Below are positions 62,370 to 64,000 of a DNA stretch of 64,000 bases, one piece after another (position 1 is the stretch's first letter; every line of letters starts with the position of its first letter). The DNA is from Pontibacter burrus (GTDB lineage: Bacteria > Bacteroidota > Bacteroidia > Cytophagales > Hymenobacteraceae): NCBI RefSeq assembly GCF_010686685.1, contig NZ_JAAGWD010000007.1:62001-126000 (forward strand). Direction: 5' to 3'. A program made the translations under genes and the position numbers. The notes beneath the pieces are model-generated. The model saw only the letters and a list, made by a program, of their open reading frames with translations. It was not told the origin of the DNA and searched no databases.

Positions 62370-62407
62370 GCACAAGAAACAGTACGAGCAACAAGCTCGC
62401 ACTAGCG
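62370..62407 (+). repeat. REP copy 3
   Basis: AGCACAAGAAACAGTA, then CGAGCAACAAGCTCG (62385-62399), then CTAGCG; almost the same as copy 1. Confidence 0.65.
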
Positions 62408-62727
62408 AAGAACTACTATTACAACACTGAACCTGAAGTAGTGCCGTAGCAGTATATGCTTTCATGAGCCGGAAGTATAAATTTCATAACAAGGAGGGGC
62501 TATACTTTGTGAGCTTTGCGGTGGTGTACTGGATAGACGTGTTTACGCGAGAGGAGTACTTTGCCCTGCTTACCGAGAGCCTGGACTACTGCCGCAAAAA
62601 CAAAGGCATGGAGATTTATGCCTGGTGCATTATGCCCAGCCACGTACATCTTATCTTCCGGGCCAAAGACAACAACCCGAGCGCGCTGCTGAAGGAGCTG
62701 AAAACTTATACTTCCAAACAAAACATC

Positions 62728-62752
62728 CCCCTCCCCCCTTCAAAGGGGGACT
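62728..62752 (+). repeat. GC-rich hairpin inside the RAYT gene
   Basis: CCCCCTT (62734-62740) pairs with AAGGGGG (62743-62749). It splits the RAYT frame after TYTSKQN. Confidence 0.5.
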
Positions 62753-62795
62753 AAGTATAGTTGAGCATAACCAGGAGAGCCGGAAGAAGTATGAA

Positions 62796-62870
62796 CCCAC
62801 CCCTGCCCCTCCCGAGAGGGGAATTTTACAAAAGGAATTTATTCCCCTCCTTGGAGGGGTTAGGGGTGGG
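62796..62870. repeat. Paired G-rich repeats inside the RAYT gene
   Basis: Arm 62796-62825 (minus orientation) and arm 62841-62870 (plus) are inverted relatives of each other with a 15-base spacer. The first arm matches 53399-53428 at 29 of 30 positions, and the second shares TTAGGGGTGG with the DUF559 right repeat. Confidence 0.65.
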
Positions 62871-63041
62871 TAAACTTTTAGTATCAACTTATGACTCAAG
62901 CCTCCGAGCTACTATTGAAGTGAAGTACATTAGTAGTAGCCGGTTTTGTGTCGGAGCCGGAGCATTGGAAGTATAGCAGCGCGATTGACTTTAGCGGTGG
63001 CAAAGGTATGCTGGAGATTGATATTGCCTGAATGGTGGAGA

Positions 63042-63066
63042 CACGAGCTGCAAGCTCGCGCCAGCG
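63042..63066 (+). repeat. REP copy 4
   Basis: CACGAGCTGCAAGCTCGCG followed by CCAGCG, just after the RAYT remnant. Confidence 0.65.
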
Positions 63067-63110
63067 TTTGCCAGCCAAATTTAGAATTAACTAACTGGCA
63101 ACAGGATAAG

Positions 63111-63130
63111 GCTGCAAGCCCGCACCAGCG
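63111..63130 (+). repeat. REP copy 5, degenerate
   Basis: GGCTGCAAGCCCGCACCAGC keeps the pattern but with substitutions in the stem. Confidence 0.45.
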
Positions 63131-63167
63131 GGTATAACAGCCTGCTATATTATAAGTAAATTAGCGC

Positions 63168-63509
63168 ATGAGAAAAGCTAAAACAGAGATCATCGACCAC
63201 CTGCACTTTCATGAAAAATACCTTGAACTGGTGTGTCAGCACCAGAAGACGTCTACCATCCGGTTAGGGTATGTGCTGCCAAACGCCATACAGTTGCCGC
63301 TGGTTTTTGGCGATATGACCTTACCAGAAAAGGCACAGATAGAAAAGCTGGATTTTACTAAATCGTTTGCCGACTTAACTGAGGCTGATGCCCTGACGGA
63401 TGGCTTTGAGAACCTTGAAACCCTCCGGGCAGACCTGAAAGTGTTTTATCCGGACATTACAGCCGAAGACCGTTGTACCATCATTTACTTTAAGTTGCTA
63501 CCTGCGTAA
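63168..63509 (+). CDS. ASCH-domain protein
   Basis: 113 residues. IIDHLHFHEKYLELVCQHQKTSTIRLGYVLP is typical of the ASCH fold, a PUA-like RNA-binding domain, and FADLTEADALTDGFENLETLRADLKVFYPDI of its C-terminal half. Substrates of ASCH proteins are RNA or nucleosides; its role here is unknown. It is between REP copies. Confidence 0.75.
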   Translation: MRKAKTEIIDHLHFHEKYLELVCQHQKTSTIRLGYVLPNAIQLPLVFGDMTLPEKAQIEKLDFTKSFADLTEADALTDGFENLETLRADLKVFYPDITAEDRCTIIYFKLLPA

Positions 63510-63542
63510 AATTAATTTTTAGACGATTCCCCTTCTGTAGCA

Positions 63543-63562
63543 TGCTTGTAGCTCGTACTGTT
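63543..63562 (-). repeat. REP copy 6, partial
   Basis: The reverse complement reads AACAGTACGAGCTACAAGC, matching the left part of copies 1 and 3; the right part is missing. Confidence 0.5.
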
Positions 63563-63603
63563 ACGCCTACTTGAGGTATTGCTGCGCGTGGAAAAGTAAA
63601 AGG

Positions 63604-63627
63604 CACGAGCTGCAAGCTCGCGCCAGC
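63604..63627 (+). repeat. REP copy 7
   Basis: CACGAGCTGCAAGCTCGCG followed by CCAGC, like copy 4. Confidence 0.65.
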
Positions 63628-63726
63628 ATTAGACTTCTATTTATGTTTTTAAAGCCGAAGGGACTACCTTTATTTGGCAGCCCCTTCAGTAAATCAACCT
63701 ATATACTTTGCCCCAGGCAAGCGCGC

Positions 63727-64000
63727 TTACTTCCTGTTTACCGTCAGGTCGAATTGTATGTCCACTTCCGGCAGGATGTGGTGTTCGCCCAGCTCTGGAT
63801 CAGCGGCGTAGGTCATGCCCCATCTGGTTCTATCCAGCTTAAAGCTTGCCTCCAGCTCCAGTTTGCTTCCCTGCAGGTTAATGTTTGCCGGGAACGAGAT
63901 CGGGTGTGTCTGCCCTAGCATGGTAAAGTCGCCGGTTACAATATAGTTGTCCCCTTCTGCTACAGTGGCAATAGGCTGCACCTTCGTGATGCGGAAGGAG
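63727..64000 (-). CDS. YceI family protein, partial at window edge
   Basis: The last 91 codons of a YceI gene: SFRITKVQPIATVAEGDN, YIVTGDFTMLGQTHPISFP, FKLDRTRWGMTYAADPE and DIQFDLTVNRK. The motif GQTHPISFPA matches YceI barrels. The frame is open to the right edge. It differs clearly from the YceI at 49624-50298. Confidence 0.88.
   Translation of the reverse strand, partial: SFRITKVQPIATVAEGDNYIVTGDFTMLGQTHPISFPANINLQGSKLELEASFKLDRTRWGMTYAADPELGEHHILPEVDIQFDLTVNRK

Larger units (their letters stand above)
62464..63031 (+). pseudogene. REP-associated tyrosine transposase (RAYT, Y1 family), broken
   Basis: The N-terminal 85 residues are intact: MSRKYKFHNKEGLYFVSFAV and IYAWCIMPSHVHLIF, the HxH metal motif of Y1 transposases, up to LKELKTYTSKQN. 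There the frame runs into a GC-rich hairpin (about 62728-62752). HNQESRKKYE resumes in another frame at about 62764-62793, then a paired G-rich repeat (62796-62870) interrupts again. The C-terminus is found at about 62940-63031, reading VAGFVSEPEHWKYSSAIDF and GGKGMLEIDIA before TGA. The middle, which should carry the catalytic tyrosine, is missing. Confidence 0.8.

Noticed and set aside
62625..62873. 82-codon frame overlapping the RAYT remnant
   Set aside because: It is the shifted continuation of the broken RAYT plus repeat-encoded residues, not a separate gene.
62018..63627. CRISPR-like array
   Set aside because: The repeats are unevenly spaced, in both orientations and hairpin-forming, and no cas gene is near; they are REPs.

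Overview
The window looks like chromosomal DNA of a Bacteroidetes bacterium, probably of the order Cytophagales (Pontibacter/Hymenobacter-like; the genus is a guess). The signs are Bacteroidetes-type -7 promoter elements (TAnnTTTG), many lipoproteins, Sec-type clade II nitrous oxide reductase, little Shine-Dalgarno sequence, and REP/RAYT-type repeats. No tRNA, rRNA or CRISPR array was seen.

Layout. (1) 1-9060: part of an extradiol (LigB/DODA) dioxygenase, then a minus-strand operon for the catechol branch of the beta-ketoadipate pathway: catB, catC, catA, pcaD, a fused pcaIJ, a FUSC-like membrane protein, pcaF and a TetR regulator. An AraC regulator precedes it and a repeat-rich control region lies between. 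(2) 9.1-16.9 kb: ankyrin protein, pirin, and a light-signalling module (bacteriophytochrome without kinase, CheB-CheR-PAS-histidine kinase, single-domain response regulator). (3) 17.2-28.2 kb: a nitrosative/iron-sulfur stress and low-oxygen block: NsrR/IscR-like Rrf2 regulator, MIP18-type Fe-S protein, two oxidase-subunit-I-like membrane proteins, DUF1858/DUF2249 protein, hemerythrin, the di-iron repair protein Ric, B12-dependent ribonucleotide reductase, group III truncated hemoglobin, a lipoprotein and a thioredoxin-like protein. (4) 28.6-32.5 kb: proline dehydrogenase, a large unrecognised protein, a QueD-like protein and a small lipoprotein. (5) 32.5-45.9 kb: two complete seven-gene nos operons in tandem (cytochrome c, nosZ, membrane protein, nosL, nosD, nosF, nosY). 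(6) 46.2-59.1 kb: mixed housekeeping genes (acyltransferase, sugar dehydrogenase, YceI, cold-shock proteins, ABC ATPase, AgcS symporter, HrpB helicase) with a DUF559 gene framed by inverted repeats. (7) 59.2-64 kb: an AT-rich island with an anti-phage dCTP-deaminase-like gene, followed by a REP-rich zone with a broken RAYT transposase, a truncated SRPBCC gene, an ASCH protein and part of a YceI gene.

How the parts may work together. Blocks 3 and 5 fit a facultative denitrifier or N2O reducer: NosZ removes N2O, while Ric, hemerythrin, truncated hemoglobin and the Rrf2 regulator deal with NO and damaged Fe-S clusters. Three promoters in these blocks (ric, the second nos operon, and the proline dehydrogenase operon with a weaker box) carry an FNR/HcpR-like palindrome exactly 55 bp (centre to centre) from a TAnnTTTG-like element, which suggests one regulon. 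The palindrome AACTATAGTT, complete at 19 positions and as shorter forms at dozens more, is scattered in and between genes over much of the window but is scarce in the nos block, the hrpB gene and the AT-rich island.
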